Counted from the first letter of the stretch, positions 23,251 through 32,183 are shown. The stretch is DNA of 64,000 bases from Providencia sp. PROV188 (GCF_027595165.1 NZ_CP097291.1:1612001-1676000); one strand, 5' to 3'. Notes: generated by a model not told the origin, from the letters alone. Numbers and translations are program-made.

Positions 23251-24243
23251 TTGAAACAGATTTTTTATTTTTCGCGCATGATCATTGCGTTAGTATGTTT
23301 TTCCTCGTTATTTATCTCTTCCGTTTATGCTGCACCGAACAACTTCACTGAAGCGAAAACGTCCAGTAAAAGCCTCGTTTATGGTGATCAAAATCATCAA
23401 GGACAAGGAACGCTATACTGTGGCTGTGAGTGGGAATGGACAGGTAAAAGTGGTGGACAAGTTGATTTAGCCTCCTGTGGCTACCAAGTGCGCAAGCAGC
23501 AGAGCCGTGCGGAGCGTATTGAGTGGGAACATATCGTTCCTGCTTGGGTGTTTGGTCATCAAAGACAGTGCTGGCAAAATGGCGGTCGTAAAAATTGCGT
23601 CTCAACTGACCCAGTGTTTTCTCGAATGGAGGCTGATATGCATAACCTCGCACCTTCAATTGGGGAAGTGAACGGTGACCGCAGTAATTGGAGTTATGGT
23701 CAGTTACCTGCTAATGCGCCTTATTCTTACGGTGCATGTCGTAGTCGTATTGATTTTAAACAGAGAATCTTTGAGCCACGCGACGAGGTAAAAGGGCAGG
23801 TTGCACGGGTCTACTTCTATATGCATGACCGTTATAACTTATCCATGTCACGCCAACAGCAGCAGTTATTTATGGCGTGGGATAAACAGTACCCAGTGGA
23901 TGAATGGGAACAAAAACGTGACCAGCGTATTGCTAAAATGATGGGGCACCATAACCCATTTGTGACGGGCGAAAGAACATGGAGTTTAGGACACAAAAAT
24001 AGCGGCGATGGCTTAAACATGAGTGATAAGCCCAGTGAAATAGTTCCTCTGCCAGCACCTCAATCTACCCCAAACAAGGAAAATGAGATGCAGGTAAAAG
24101 GTAACCGTAATTCAAAGAAATATCATTTATCCCACTGTTCTGGCTTTAAAACCTTATCGGATAAAAATGCAGAATTCTTTGCTAATGAAGCGGATGCTCA
24201 AGCAAAAGGTTATCAGCTTGCGGGTAATTGTAAACCACGTTAA
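23251..24243 (+). CDS. endA: Endonuclease I (EndA/Dns) with C-terminal metal-binding tail
   Basis: The 330-residue protein has a Sec signal (cleaved near VYA-APN) and the endonuclease I domain with the catalytic block RIEWEHIVPAWVFG and the following MEADMHNLAPSIGEVNGDRSN. It degrades double-stranded DNA in the periplasm or outside the cell. E. coli EndA is 235 residues. The extra ~60 residues end in a small domain (GNRNSKKYHLSHCSGF ... GNCKPR) like the Ada-type metal-binding domain attached to other nucleases. The start is a TTG at 23251, because the next ATG would remove the basic n-region of the signal peptide. Confidence 0.9.
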   Translation: MKQIFYFSRMIIALVCFSSLFISSVYAAPNNFTEAKTSSKSLVYGDQNHQGQGTLYCGCEWEWTGKSGGQVDLASCGYQVRKQQSRAERIEWEHIVPAWVFGHQRQCWQNGGRKNCVSTDPVFSRMEADMHNLAPSIGEVNGDRSNWSYGQLPANAPYSYGACRSRIDFKQRIFEPRDEVKGQVARVYFYMHDRYNLSMSRQQQQLFMAWDKQYPVDEWEQKRDQRIAKMMGHHNPFVTGERTWSLGHKNSGDGLNMSDKPSEIVPLPAPQSTPNKENEMQVKGNRNSKKYHLSHCSGFKTLSDKNAEFFANEADAQAKGYQLAGNCKPR

Positions 24244-24528
24244 TCAAATTTAAGCTGTAATAATGCAATGTATTGATGGGTTATTGCAGCTTTTATATGA
24301 TATTTCTCACATTTTATCTGATGGGTAGGTGAATTTACACATTTCCTGTTAATTTAATGTTGCAATTCAAAAAAAACACGCGCTATATTTAATATAAGGA
24401 AACGTTGTAGGTTGATGATATTAGGGTCAATGTAATATTTATAGTGCGAGTGAATTATTTTTTATATTGTCATAATATTGTCATGCAGATTCTTTAGTTT
24501 ACGAGTATCGCCTGTATAGGAGAAACTA
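24244..24528. other. Leader/promoter region before the phoH leader ORF
   Basis: The stretch is AT-rich and carries no protein-coding signal that I can support. It should contain the promoter for the leader ORF and phoH. Confidence 0.35.
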
Positions 24529-24639
24529 ATGAGAACTAGGTGTTTGTTAATCAATGTGCGAGACCGGTTACCACTCCATCATGAAACTGACATGATGAGA
24601 TTGCTAACCGGTTTTTTTATACCTAAATTATCAACCTAA
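24529..24639 (+). CDS. 36-codon leader ORF overlapping a terminator before phoH
   Basis: The ORF begins with ATG after AGGAGAAACTA, a strong ribosome site, and reads MRTRCLLINVRDRLPLHHET and onward to a TAA at 24637-24639. It runs through the whole terminator hairpin (24563-24618). A ribosome translating it would cover the hairpin, so it could set read-through into phoH. The pairing of a well-initiated short ORF with an overlapping terminator resembles a transcription attenuator. The signal, if any, is unknown. It could also be a small RNA rather than a peptide gene. Confidence 0.45.
   Translation: MRTRCLLINVRDRLPLHHETDMMRLLTGFFIPKLST
24563..24618 (+). terminator. Branched terminator upstream of phoH
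   Basis: ACCGGTTA (24563-24570) pairs with TAACCGGT (24605-24612), enclosing a second hairpin CATCATG (24577-24583) with CATGATG (24591-24597). Seven T follow from 24612. It lies about 110 bp upstream of phoH. Confidence 0.82.
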
Positions 24640-24729
24640 GTTACACAAGAGCTTGAAGGGAGCTCCTCTCTGTTTTGAATAGTTCGTCATCTGAAATTGA
24701 CATCATCGATACCTGGAAGGGTTAATACT

Positions 24730-25515
24730 ATGAGTAGACAGAAAGCTGCAACAAAAGCACGTCGTGAAATGAAACGTACATCACGCAAAGATCGTTCAGG
24801 GAGGTATGATATGAACAACGTTACCTCCTTCGCTGAATTTACGGGCATTGAGCCGATAGGTATGGCGAAAGAACGTCGCGATGAAACTCCGATAACACCA
24901 CGTAATGAAGCCCAAAAGCTCTATATTAATTCCATCAAACACAAACAACTGATTTTTGCTAATGGTGAGGCAGGGTGCGGTAAAACCTATATTAGTACTG
25001 CGTTAGCCGCAGATGCCTTGATTAACAAGGAAATCAGTAAAATCATTGTGACCAGACCGGTATTGCAAGCGGAGGAAGATCTTGGGTTCTTGCCGGGAGA
25101 TATGTCTGAAAAGTTTGCGCCTTATTTCCGACCCGTTTATGACGTATTAATGAAGCGATTAGGCGCTTCGTTCCTGCAATATTGTTTACGCCCTGAGATT
25201 GCTAAAGTCGAAATAGCACCATTTGCTTATATGCGCGGTCGCACATTCGAAAATGCTATTGTTATTCTCGATGAAGCGCAGAACGTCACAGTCACTCAAA
25301 TGAAGATGTTTTTAACCCGTTTGGGTGAGAACGTAACGGTAATTGTGAACGGTGACGTAACCCAATGTGATTTACCAAGCGGCGTTCAGTCAGGTTTGGG
25401 GGATGCGTTACAGCGTTTTAGTAGCGATGAAATGGTCTCGATGGTCAACTTCACGATTGATGACTGTGTAAGATCTCAGCTGTGTCACAAAGCGCTGATG
25501 GCTTACAATGACTAA
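24730..25515 (+). CDS. phoH: PhoH-family ATPase
   Basis: The 261-residue cytoplasmic protein is a P-loop ATPase of the PhoH family, with Walker A GEAGCGKT and Walker B VILDEAQN. The basic N-terminus (RQKAATKARREMKRTSRKDRS) is like E. coli PhoH. The family is related to the helicase superfamily 1 core; the exact role in RNA metabolism or phosphate stress is not settled. I start at the ATG at 24730 after AAGGG. The upstream region carries a terminator and leader ORF, so attenuation is possible. I did not find a clear Pho box. Confidence 0.9.
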   Translation: MSRQKAATKARREMKRTSRKDRSGRYDMNNVTSFAEFTGIEPIGMAKERRDETPITPRNEAQKLYINSIKHKQLIFANGEAGCGKTYISTALAADALINKEISKIIVTRPVLQAEEDLGFLPGDMSEKFAPYFRPVYDVLMKRLGASFLQYCLRPEIAKVEIAPFAYMRGRTFENAIVILDEAQNVTVTQMKMFLTRLGENVTVIVNGDVTQCDLPSGVQSGLGDALQRFSSDEMVSMVNFTIDDCVRSQLCHKALMAYND

Positions 25516-25554
25516 TAACTAGTTTAATCCACTACACAGGCTAATTAATGTATG

Positions 25555-25584
25555 AAACTGCCCCAGATTAGGGGCAGTTTTTTT
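25555..25584. terminator. Bidirectional terminator between phoH and the siderophore reductase gene
   Basis: AAACTGCCCC (25555-25564) pairs with GGGGCAGTTT (25571-25580) and is followed by TTTT on the plus strand. Confidence 0.9.
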
Positions 25585-25586
25585 AA

Positions 25587-26426
25587 TTAGTCGTCGGGGT
25601 TATCCATGACGGCATGACGTTCATGATGATAACCCTCCTCATCATAGCCATATCGCCAGTAAGGAATCGCGTAGATATCATCGCGACCAAAACCTTTTTC
25701 ACGTCGAATAAAGCGGCGTAATTCACGGATAATTTGGTCTTCACCAGCAATCCAGAAGCCCACATCGGATTCTGGAATATCCCACGATTTAAAGGTATTA
25801 ATCAGATTAGTAGTCTGGCTAATATCTCCACAAATCCAATCAATTTCGATACCAGCCGGTTTGGTTAACTCGCGAATATCCGTTTGATGGTCAAGGCGTA
25901 AAACGACGCGTCCCGTTGCTGTGTCAGGCATTTTTTCCAGTAGCGCTGCTATTGCGGGTAAAGAGCTTGAATCACCCGCCATAAAGTAATGTGCGCGGAT
26001 AGGCAGTAGTGGATCTGGCCCTCCAGGGTTGGTGATCCCCAGCCAATAACCCGGTTTTGCATCACGAGCAAACAGATAAGCCGGCCCCGTCACCCCTTCG
26101 TGCATGGCAAATTCAATATCGATTTCGTTGAGCTCAGGGCGAATAGCGCGAACGGTGTAAGTGCGCACAAAAGGGCGCGGCTTATCTTCTGGCCAGCTAC
26201 GTCCTTTTTCAGTGAGAAAAGGAAGCGCGGGTTGGCTTTGATGGTCAGGAGCAATAAAAATTTTGAGATGACCACCTTCACACTTCGTTGGATAATTGGC
26301 TAACTTTTCACCCGTAAATGTGATGCTGCGAATAGAAGGGCTGATATCGACAATGGATTTAACTTGAATGAGCTGTGGGGGCGCTGGGCGGTAGATATTT
26401 TTTTCAACAGTCTGTTCACTAGCCAC
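25587..26426 (-). CDS. Siderophore-interacting protein (ViuB/YqjH-type ferric reductase)
   Basis: The 279-residue protein has the FAD-binding SIP domain (RTYTVRAIRPELNEIDIEFAMHEG around residues 86-110) and the C-terminal SIP domain with GDSSSLPAI and FWIAGEDQIIRELRRFIRRE. It reduces ferric siderophores in the cytoplasm with NAD(P)H. The start is a GTG at 26426, seven bases after AGGAG. Two Fur-box-like sequences lie upstream, fitting iron repression. No siderophore synthesis or uptake gene is adjacent. Confidence 0.92.
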   Translation of the reverse strand: MASEQTVEKNIYRPAPPQLIQVKSIVDISPSIRSITFTGEKLANYPTKCEGGHLKIFIAPDHQSQPALPFLTEKGRSWPEDKPRPFVRTYTVRAIRPELNEIDIEFAMHEGVTGPAYLFARDAKPGYWLGITNPGGPDPLLPIRAHYFMAGDSSSLPAIAALLEKMPDTATGRVVLRLDHQTDIRELTKPAGIEIDWICGDISQTTNLINTFKSWDIPESDVGFWIAGEDQIIRELRRFIRREKGFGRDDIYAIPYWRYGYDEEGYHHERHAVMDNPDD

Positions 26427-26441
26427 TAACCGTCTCCTTTC

Positions 26442-26481
26442 TTAATGATAATATTATTATATGTTAATTATTATCATTATC
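26442..26481 (-). promoter_or_regulatory. Fur box pair of the siderophore reductase gene
   Basis: GTTAATTATTATCATTATC (26463-26481) matches the Fur consensus at 16 of 19 positions. A weaker copy with a 9-base core (AATGATAAT) lies at 26442-26460. Tandem Fur sites are usual for iron-uptake promoters. Confidence 0.82.
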
Positions 26482-26549
26482 ATATCATGAATGTTTATAG
26501 GAAAACTATCCAAAAGATGCAGGATTATTGAGCGTCTAATTATAAATAT

Positions 26550-26574
26550 GCCGCAGCATTTTAATGCTGCGGCA
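26550..26574 (-). terminator. Hairpin after the cytochrome bd operon
   Basis: GCCGCAGCATT and AATGCTGCGGC form an 11-bp perfect stem a few bases after the stop of the small subunit gene. The tail is AT-rich rather than a pure T-run. Confidence 0.75.
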
Positions 26575-26580
26575 ACGAGT

Positions 26581-26760
26581 TTACTTCACTTTCATGCCGG
26601 CGGCAGTCATCAACAATCTAAATAAGGAAGAAAAGGCGAATAGTGCCAATACGCTTCCTAACCAAATTGCCGCCATCCAGCCGAGCTTCTTCCACCAAGG
26701 TGAGCGAAGAGTTGTATCAGTGATAGCCTTGGTCTGGGGTAATTTTTCCTCTGAAGACAT
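26581..26760 (-). CDS. DUF2474 small subunit of the cytochrome bd-type oxidase
   Basis: The 59-residue protein has one membrane helix (about residues 27-50) preceded by PWWKKLGWM and followed by LLMTAAGMKVK. These match DUF2474, the small protein found after cioAB operons, comparable in position to CydX. It probably stabilises the oxidase in the inner membrane. The start overlaps the end of the subunit II gene by 44 bp in another frame. The ATG at 26760 is chosen because the frame above it does not resemble the family. Confidence 0.75.
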   Translation of the reverse strand: MSSEEKLPQTKAITDTTLRSPWWKKLGWMAAIWLGSVLALFAFSSLFRLLMTAAGMKVK

Positions 26761-27727
26761 AGTAACTCCAATAGGTGTAAACCAAAATAACAGGGATGAT
26801 GAACAGGGCGCCAACTAGCATAAAGCCTAAGCTTTCTGAAGGACCTGCCGCATCGCGGAATGTAATTGCTGGCGGAATTAAACTTGGCCAAACGCTGATG
26901 CCTAATCCTGTAAATCCTAAGAAAATCAGCATTAATGCAGCAAGAAATGGCACGCTATCGTAACGTTGGCGTTTGGCACTTTTTAAAATCAACCATACAC
27001 AACCGAGCACTAATAGAGGAACGGGTAAAAAGAAAAACAAGTTTGGCAAGCTAAACCAGCGTTCATAAACGGCGTCATTTAACATTGGCGTCCATAAACT
27101 GATAACGCCAATCACTGCTAACATGACCAGTGTTAATGGGGTTAACACGCGATACATGGTTTTGCGCAGATGTCCTTCCGCTTTCATGATCAACCAGCCA
27201 CATGCCAGTAAAGCATAAGCGATGACTAAACCGAATCCACAGAACAGCGGGAAAGGTGCGAACCAGTCAAAATAGCCGCCCATATACACGCGGTTTTCAA
27301 CGTGGAAGCCTTGAATAAACGCGCCAATCACAATCCCTTGGGAGAATGTAGTAAGAATTGAGCCCCAAATAAAGGCGTGATCCCAGCGGCGGCGATGAGA
27401 TTCATCGGCGCGGAAGCGAAACTCGAAGGCGACCCCGCGAAAAATCAATGCCAGTAACATAAAGGTTAGTGGAATAGATAGCGCATCTAAAACAATGGCA
27501 TAGGCTAATGGGAATGCTCCAAATAGCGCCGCACCACCAAGCACTAACCACGTTTCATTACCATCCCAAACAGGTGCCACACTGTTCATCATCAAATCTC
27601 GGTCTTGGCTCTCTTTTAAGGCTGGGTACAAAATACCAATACCTAAGTCAAAACCGTCCATCACGATATACATCAACATACTGAAGACGATGATGACAAA
27701 CCAAATTAGTGGTAAATCAATGCCCAT
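26717..27727 (-). CDS. cydB: Cytochrome bd-type ubiquinol oxidase subunit II (CioB type)
   Basis: The 336-residue protein has about eight membrane helices and the CydB pattern: MDGFDLGIGILYP near the start, PVWDGNETWLVLGG, and a C-terminal YTYWSYYVFRGKI. The end (TPDQGYH) is like CioB of the cyanide-insensitive oxidase group. It forms the quinol oxidase with the subunit I gene upstream, which overlaps it by 11 bp. Together they reduce O2 to water at high affinity without pumping protons. Confidence 0.93.
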   Translation of the reverse strand: MGIDLPLIWFVIIVFSMLMYIVMDGFDLGIGILYPALKESQDRDLMMNSVAPVWDGNETWLVLGGAALFGAFPLAYAIVLDALSIPLTFMLLALIFRGVAFEFRFRADESHRRRWDHAFIWGSILTTFSQGIVIGAFIQGFHVENRVYMGGYFDWFAPFPLFCGFGLVIAYALLACGWLIMKAEGHLRKTMYRVLTPLTLVMLAVIGVISLWTPMLNDAVYERWFSLPNLFFFLPVPLLVLGCVWLILKSAKRQRYDSVPFLAALMLIFLGFTGLGISVWPSLIPPAITFRDAAGPSESLGFMLVGALFIIPVILVYTYWSYYVFRGKITPDQGYH

Positions 27728-29054
27728 GAGTTGCCTCCTCGGAGATACCTTTACGAATTAATTTCATCATGTACATGTAGCCAATCCCAAATACGCCGCC
27801 GTACACCACAAAGAAGGCTAGCAAGCTCACGCTCATGTGCATTTCACCATGGGCGCTCACGGCATCTGCGGTACGTTGTAACCCGTAGACAACCCAAGGC
27901 TGACGACCGATTTCGGTGGTAAACCAACCGGCTAAGATGGCGATTAAACCTGATGGCGCCATGACGAACATAAAACGCAGGAACAGTTTGGATTCATACA
28001 GTTTTTTACGCGAACGCAGCCATAATCCCCAAACACCAGCAGCAATCATTAACATGCCTAAGCCCACCATCACGCGGAATGACCAGAACACCATAAACAC
28101 ATTTGGTCTATCTTCAGGTGGAAACTCTTTTAGTGCTGGAACCTGTTTGGTGGTGCTGTGTGTCAAAATCAGGCTCGCCATGTAGGGAATTTCAATGGCA
28201 TATTCGGTTTTTTCTTTTTCCATATTTGGAATACCGAAGAGGATCAGCGGGGTGGCTTCGCCGGGTTTATTTTCCCAGTGACCTTCCATTGCTGCGACTT
28301 TAACAGGCTGATGTTTTAGGGTATTTAACCCGTGAGCATCGCCGATAAAAGCTTGGACTGGCGCTAAAATCAGGATCAACCACAAGGACATGGAGAACAT
28401 TTTCTTCATGGCGGAGGATTTATTGCCTTTGAGTAAATGCCATGCGCCGGATGCACCAATAAAAAATGCCGCTGCCAAGAATGCCGCAGTGGTCATATGG
28501 AGTAAGCGGTATGGGAATGATGGGTTAAAGATCACCGCTAACCAATCGACAGGGACAATTCGCCCATCGATAATTTCAAAACCTTGAGGCGTTTGCATAA
28601 AGCTATTGGATGCAAGGATCCAGAAGGTTGAAATGATGGTACCGAGTGCAACCATGCACGTCGCAAAGTAGTGAAGCTTTTCGCCCACGCGATTCATACC
28701 AAATAGCATGACACCGAGGAAGCCAGCTTCTAAGAAGAAGGCGGTGAGCACTTCATAGGTTAAGAGTGGGCCGGTGATGCCACCTGCAAAATCCGAGAAG
28801 AAACTCCAGTTAGTTCCAAATTGGTATGCCATCACCAATCCAGAAACGACCCCCATACCGAAATTGACAGCAAACACTTTTGACCAAAAATGGAACAGCT
28901 TTATATAGTCAGTATCGCGGGTTTTGAGCCATAAACCTTCGAGTACCGCCAAAAAACTGGCAAGTCCGATGGTGATGGCAGGGAAGATAATATGGAACGA
29001 TACCGTAAACGCGAATTGAATACGGGCAAGCTCCAGCGCAGTTAGTCCAAACAT
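27717..29054 (-). CDS. cydA: Cytochrome bd-type ubiquinol oxidase subunit I (CioA type)
   Basis: The 445-residue haem subunit starts MFGLTALELARIQFAFTVSFHIIFPAITIG, with His20 the likely distal haem ligand region. The block GWFTTEIGRQPWVVYG is diagnostic of subunit I. At 445 residues it is much shorter than E. coli CydA (522) and lacks the long Q-loop extension, which places it in the CioA-like group. The ATG at 29054 follows AGGGG; 16 upstream codons are in frame but unlike the family. The gene may take the electrons delivered by the flanking Mo hydroxylases, which is inference from location only. Confidence 0.93.
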   Translation of the reverse strand: MFGLTALELARIQFAFTVSFHIIFPAITIGLASFLAVLEGLWLKTRDTDYIKLFHFWSKVFAVNFGMGVVSGLVMAYQFGTNWSFFSDFAGGITGPLLTYEVLTAFFLEAGFLGVMLFGMNRVGEKLHYFATCMVALGTIISTFWILASNSFMQTPQGFEIIDGRIVPVDWLAVIFNPSFPYRLLHMTTAAFLAAAFFIGASGAWHLLKGNKSSAMKKMFSMSLWLILILAPVQAFIGDAHGLNTLKHQPVKVAAMEGHWENKPGEATPLILFGIPNMEKEKTEYAIEIPYMASLILTHSTTKQVPALKEFPPEDRPNVFMVFWSFRVMVGLGMLMIAAGVWGLWLRSRKKLYESKLFLRFMFVMAPSGLIAILAGWFTTEIGRQPWVVYGLQRTADAVSAHGEMHMSVSLLAFFVVYGGVFGIGYMYMMKLIRKGISEEATHGH

Positions 29055-29298
29055 ATTGACCCCTGAATGGAATTGATTTCGACACGCCACATTTCCAGCC
29101 ATTGCGAAGCAATTTTGGGCTGTTCCTTAGCAATAAATAATTGATTTCGCTGGATTGTTAACACTCATAAATCCAACTAAAAATGTTTTGTGGTTATAGT
29201 TAAAAAAAGTCAGGTGAATGTGTGGATAAGTAGAACATGAGACGATAAACTATAATAGTAACAATTTTTAGCAAATCACCTATAACAGTGAGGCGGGA

Positions 29299-30717
29299 AT
29301 GACGAGATACGAACAGCTAGCAGCACAAATTCGTCAACAGATTGAAGATAATATTTGGCAAGTAGGTGACAGGCTACCTTCACTGAGAGAGAGCGTTAAG
29401 CAATCGGGTTTAAGCTTAATGACGGTGGTACAAGCTTATCAATTACTGGAAAGTCAGGGGTGGGTCGCTGCGCGCCCGCAATCTGGCTATTATGTTGCAA
29501 ATCGCAATAATGCATTTGCCGCCGCAAAAGGGGGAAAAGGGCTCCATCTAAATGAAAATGTGGAGATTAACGCCTCTATTTTCGGTGTACTGCAAGCATG
29601 CAAAGACCCAGATATTATCCCATTTGGCTCTGCTTTCCCAGAGCCCGCTTTACTGGATGATCCAAAACTAGCCAAGTCTCTCGCTTCGGTGGCGCGTCGT
29701 TTATCGAAAACCAATACCACCACCAACTTACCTCCGGGGAATGAACAGCTACGTCGCAATATTGCCCAGCGCTATGCAACGCAAGGGATCCACGTCGCCC
29801 CTGATGAAATTGTGATCACGGCAGGCGCGATGGAATCATTGGTGTTGAGCTTACAAGCGGTTACTCAACCGGGTGATTGGGTAGTGATTGAATCCCCTGC
29901 ATTTTATGGTTCCTTGCAGGCGATAGAACGCTTAAAACTTAAAGCGATAGCCATCAAAACTGACCCACTATTTGGAATTGATCTTGATGCGTTAGAGGAC
30001 ATTGCGGATAAATACCCGATCAAAGCTTGTTGGTTGATGACACACTACCAAAACCCGTTAGGCGGCACGATGCCTCCAGCTAATAAAAAGCGGTTAGTGA
30101 ATATTTTGAACAGTCATAAAATTGTGTTGATCGAAGATGATGTGTATGGCGAGCTTTATTTTGGTACCCAGCAACCTATTCCTGCAAAATCACTTGATTC
30201 ACAAGGAAACTTTTTCCACTGTTCATCATTTTCGAAATGTTTAGCGCCGGGATACCGTGTCGGGTGGGTAGCAGCAGGTCATCACGCGAGCAAAATTCAG
30301 CATTTGCAGATGATGAGCACCGTTTCGGCCAGTGTGCCAACCCAACTGGCGATCGCGGAATACTTATCTCAAGGGGGGTATGATAGTCATCTGCGTAAGC
30401 TTCGCCAAACGATGGAACAGCGGCAACATTTAATGCTGAGCGCAATCGCTAAATATATGCCGTCCACGGTTAAAGTGAATACCCCAAAAGGGGGCTATTT
30501 TTTATGGTTGGAATTTGAACCACCATTTAACGCCATCCAGCTGTATCAATTAGCATTAAAGGAAGGGATTAGCATAGCACCGGGGAGCATGTTCTCAACC
30601 AGCGACCAATTCAATCATGCATTTCGCTTAAATGCATCATTTGCATGGAATGACAGGCTTGAACAGGCGATGCAAGTTTTAGGGCGTTTATGCTATCGAT
30701 TAACGGGGCTAAAATAG
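29299..30717 (+). CDS. MocR-family regulator (GntR HTH + aminotransferase domain, YdcR type)
   Basis: The 472-residue protein joins an N-terminal winged helix of the GntR type (residues 1-70: YEQLAAQIRQQIEDNIWQVGDRLPSLRE) to a fold-type I aminotransferase domain. The PLP-binding Lys is in SSFSKCLAPGYRVGW. MocR proteins use the PLP domain as a sensor. The sequence resembles E. coli YdcR, but the regulated pathway is not known. It is divergent from the oxidase operon, 244 bp away, and could regulate it or only itself. Confidence 0.9.
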   Translation: MTRYEQLAAQIRQQIEDNIWQVGDRLPSLRESVKQSGLSLMTVVQAYQLLESQGWVAARPQSGYYVANRNNAFAAAKGGKGLHLNENVEINASIFGVLQACKDPDIIPFGSAFPEPALLDDPKLAKSLASVARRLSKTNTTTNLPPGNEQLRRNIAQRYATQGIHVAPDEIVITAGAMESLVLSLQAVTQPGDWVVIESPAFYGSLQAIERLKLKAIAIKTDPLFGIDLDALEDIADKYPIKACWLMTHYQNPLGGTMPPANKKRLVNILNSHKIVLIEDDVYGELYFGTQQPIPAKSLDSQGNFFHCSSFSKCLAPGYRVGWVAAGHHASKIQHLQMMSTVSASVPTQLAIAEYLSQGGYDSHLRKLRQTMEQRQHLMLSAIAKYMPSTVKVNTPKGGYFLWLEFEPPFNAIQLYQLALKEGISIAPGSMFSTSDQFNHAFRLNASFAWNDRLEQAMQVLGRLCYRLTGLK

Positions 30718-30724
30718 GGAAAAT

Positions 30725-30753
30725 AGGGTGAGCGTGGCGGTCGCGCTTACCCT
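30725..30753. terminator. Hairpin between convergent genes
   Basis: AGGGTGAGCG (30725-30734) pairs with CGCTTACCCT (30744-30753) with one wobble. It lies between the convergent MocR and LysE-family genes and may serve both. Confidence 0.65.
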
Positions 30754-30763
30754 TAAGAGTTGC

Positions 30764-31375
30764 TTAGCTGCTTGCAAGTCCGATAGCTGCAAAGGTTAAC
30801 ATTCCACCAGCAACACCTTCGGTAATGCGACGTTTTTTATCGTTATATTGTTGGCGATTATGCATTGATGCGAATATCATGCCGATGGCACCGTAAATAA
30901 TGATGCATGATGTGATGAAAGTCGCTGATAAGATTAAAGATTGTATTGCAACACTTTCGGAAACATGGATAAAATTAGGTAAAATTGCGAAATAAACTAG
31001 TAACCCCTTAGGGTTAAGGAAGCTAGTGAGGAACGCTTTGCCAATCACAGCTTGCGTGGAAACGGCATTAATCCGAATCTTTCTCGATTTCATGGCCGAT
31101 AACAGCATACGGACAGCTAAGTAAGCAACATAGGCAACTCCTACCCATTTGATGGTTTGGAAGATAATTGGTGAAGTTGCAACAATAGCCGCAAGCCCAA
31201 GAGCGGCTAAAATGGCATGGGTCACATAGCCGAGAATAATACCCAAATTGGCTTTCCATGCAGCAGAGATTCCGCCTGATAACCCTTGTGATGAGATAAA
31301 TAAAATATCGGGACCTGGTGTGCAAATCAAAGGAATGACAGTTGCACTAAACAGCAATAACGTTTGTAGATCCAT
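30764..31375 (-). CDS. LysE/RhtB-family amino acid exporter
   Basis: The 203-residue protein has six membrane helices and the family signature PGPDILFISSQGLSGG near residue 20. LysE/RhtB carriers export amino acids across the inner membrane. The divergent Lrp-type regulator 151 bp away is the usual partner and probably controls it with the exported amino acid as ligand (inference). The substrate is unknown. Confidence 0.92.
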   Translation of the reverse strand: MDLQTLLLFSATVIPLICTPGPDILFISSQGLSGGISAAWKANLGIILGYVTHAILAALGLAAIVATSPIIFQTIKWVGVAYVAYLAVRMLLSAMKSRKIRINAVSTQAVIGKAFLTSFLNPKGLLVYFAILPNFIHVSESVAIQSLILSATFITSCIIIYGAIGMIFASMHNRQQYNDKKRRITEGVAGGMLTFAAIGLASS

Positions 31376-31526
31376 CCAAACACCTCTAATTTATTATTAT
31401 TTTCTTATGAAGAGAACAAAGTTTGGTTATTATAGCTATTTCCCGTTGAAATTTGGTTGTTTTGTTGCTTGTCATGGATGCTTATTTGACATTTAATATC
31501 AAAAAATAAAATCAAAAGAGGTTCGA

Positions 31527-32051
31527 ATGCCAAAGAATACTGGCTCGCATTATGCAGAAAAGCATGAGCTGGAACATAGCAGCTCATCCGCCATCAAATT
31601 AGATGCGATTGATAAACATATTTTGCAGGTGCTACAACGAGATGGAAAAATCCAAAATGTTGAACTGGCAAAAGAAGTTGGTTTATCCCCGTCACCTTGC
31701 TTAAGACGCGTTAAGTTGCTGGAAGATGCTGGCGTAATCAAACGTTATGTTGCGGTGTTGGATGGTACAAAGATTGGCGCGGGCTTGTCCCTGTTCGCAC
31801 GTATTTGGTTTAAAACTCAAGATGCGCAAACCATTAATCAATTTGTAGCCGATATTCAGCAAATGCCAGAAGTGGTGGAGTGCCATTTAATGGCGGGTGA
31901 ATGTGATGCGCTGATCCGTATTGTGACGGAAGATATGGCATCTTATCGTCGTTTTCACGCTGACTATTTGACGCAAATAAGCAGTGTGCAGAGTATCAAA
32001 ACAGAAGTGCCTATGGAGACCGTCAAAGTCACGTATGCACTTCCTTTATAA
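31527..32051 (+). CDS. Lrp/AsnC-family transcriptional regulator
   Basis: The 174-residue protein has an AsnC-type HTH (about residues 24-75: LDAIDKHILQVLQRDGKIQNVELAKEVGLSPSPCLRRVKLLE) and a C-terminal RAM ligand domain (VECHLMAGECDALIRIV). It carries an N-terminal extension of about 20 polar residues. GAGG precedes the ATG. It probably regulates the divergent LysE-family exporter. Confidence 0.92.
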   Translation: MPKNTGSHYAEKHELEHSSSSAIKLDAIDKHILQVLQRDGKIQNVELAKEVGLSPSPCLRRVKLLEDAGVIKRYVAVLDGTKIGAGLSLFARIWFKTQDAQTINQFVADIQQMPEVVECHLMAGECDALIRIVTEDMASYRRFHADYLTQISSVQSIKTEVPMETVKVTYALPL

Positions 32052-32084
32052 GCTTACGAAACCCATCTATTTACCACGCTATAC

Positions 32085-32118
32085 TGCTCAATAATCTCCA
32101 TTAATATTATTGAGCAGC
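32085..32118. terminator. Perfect 12-bp inverted repeat between convergent genes
   Basis: CTGCTCAATAAT (32085-32096) and ATTATTGAGCAG (32107-32118) lie between the lrp-like gene and the secreted-protein gene. There is no T-run, so terminator function is uncertain. Confidence 0.55.
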
Positions 32119-32183
32119 TTGCTGATTTGTATTGATTACCCTACAAAAGCAGTAATATCGTCGTAAAAATATCTCCGAGAATA

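Noticed and set aside
26581..26891. Longer readings of the small oxidase subunit and an antisense-frame ORF in cydB
   Set aside because: The extra residues come from the cydB coding sequence read out of frame; only the 59-residue form resembles DUF2474.
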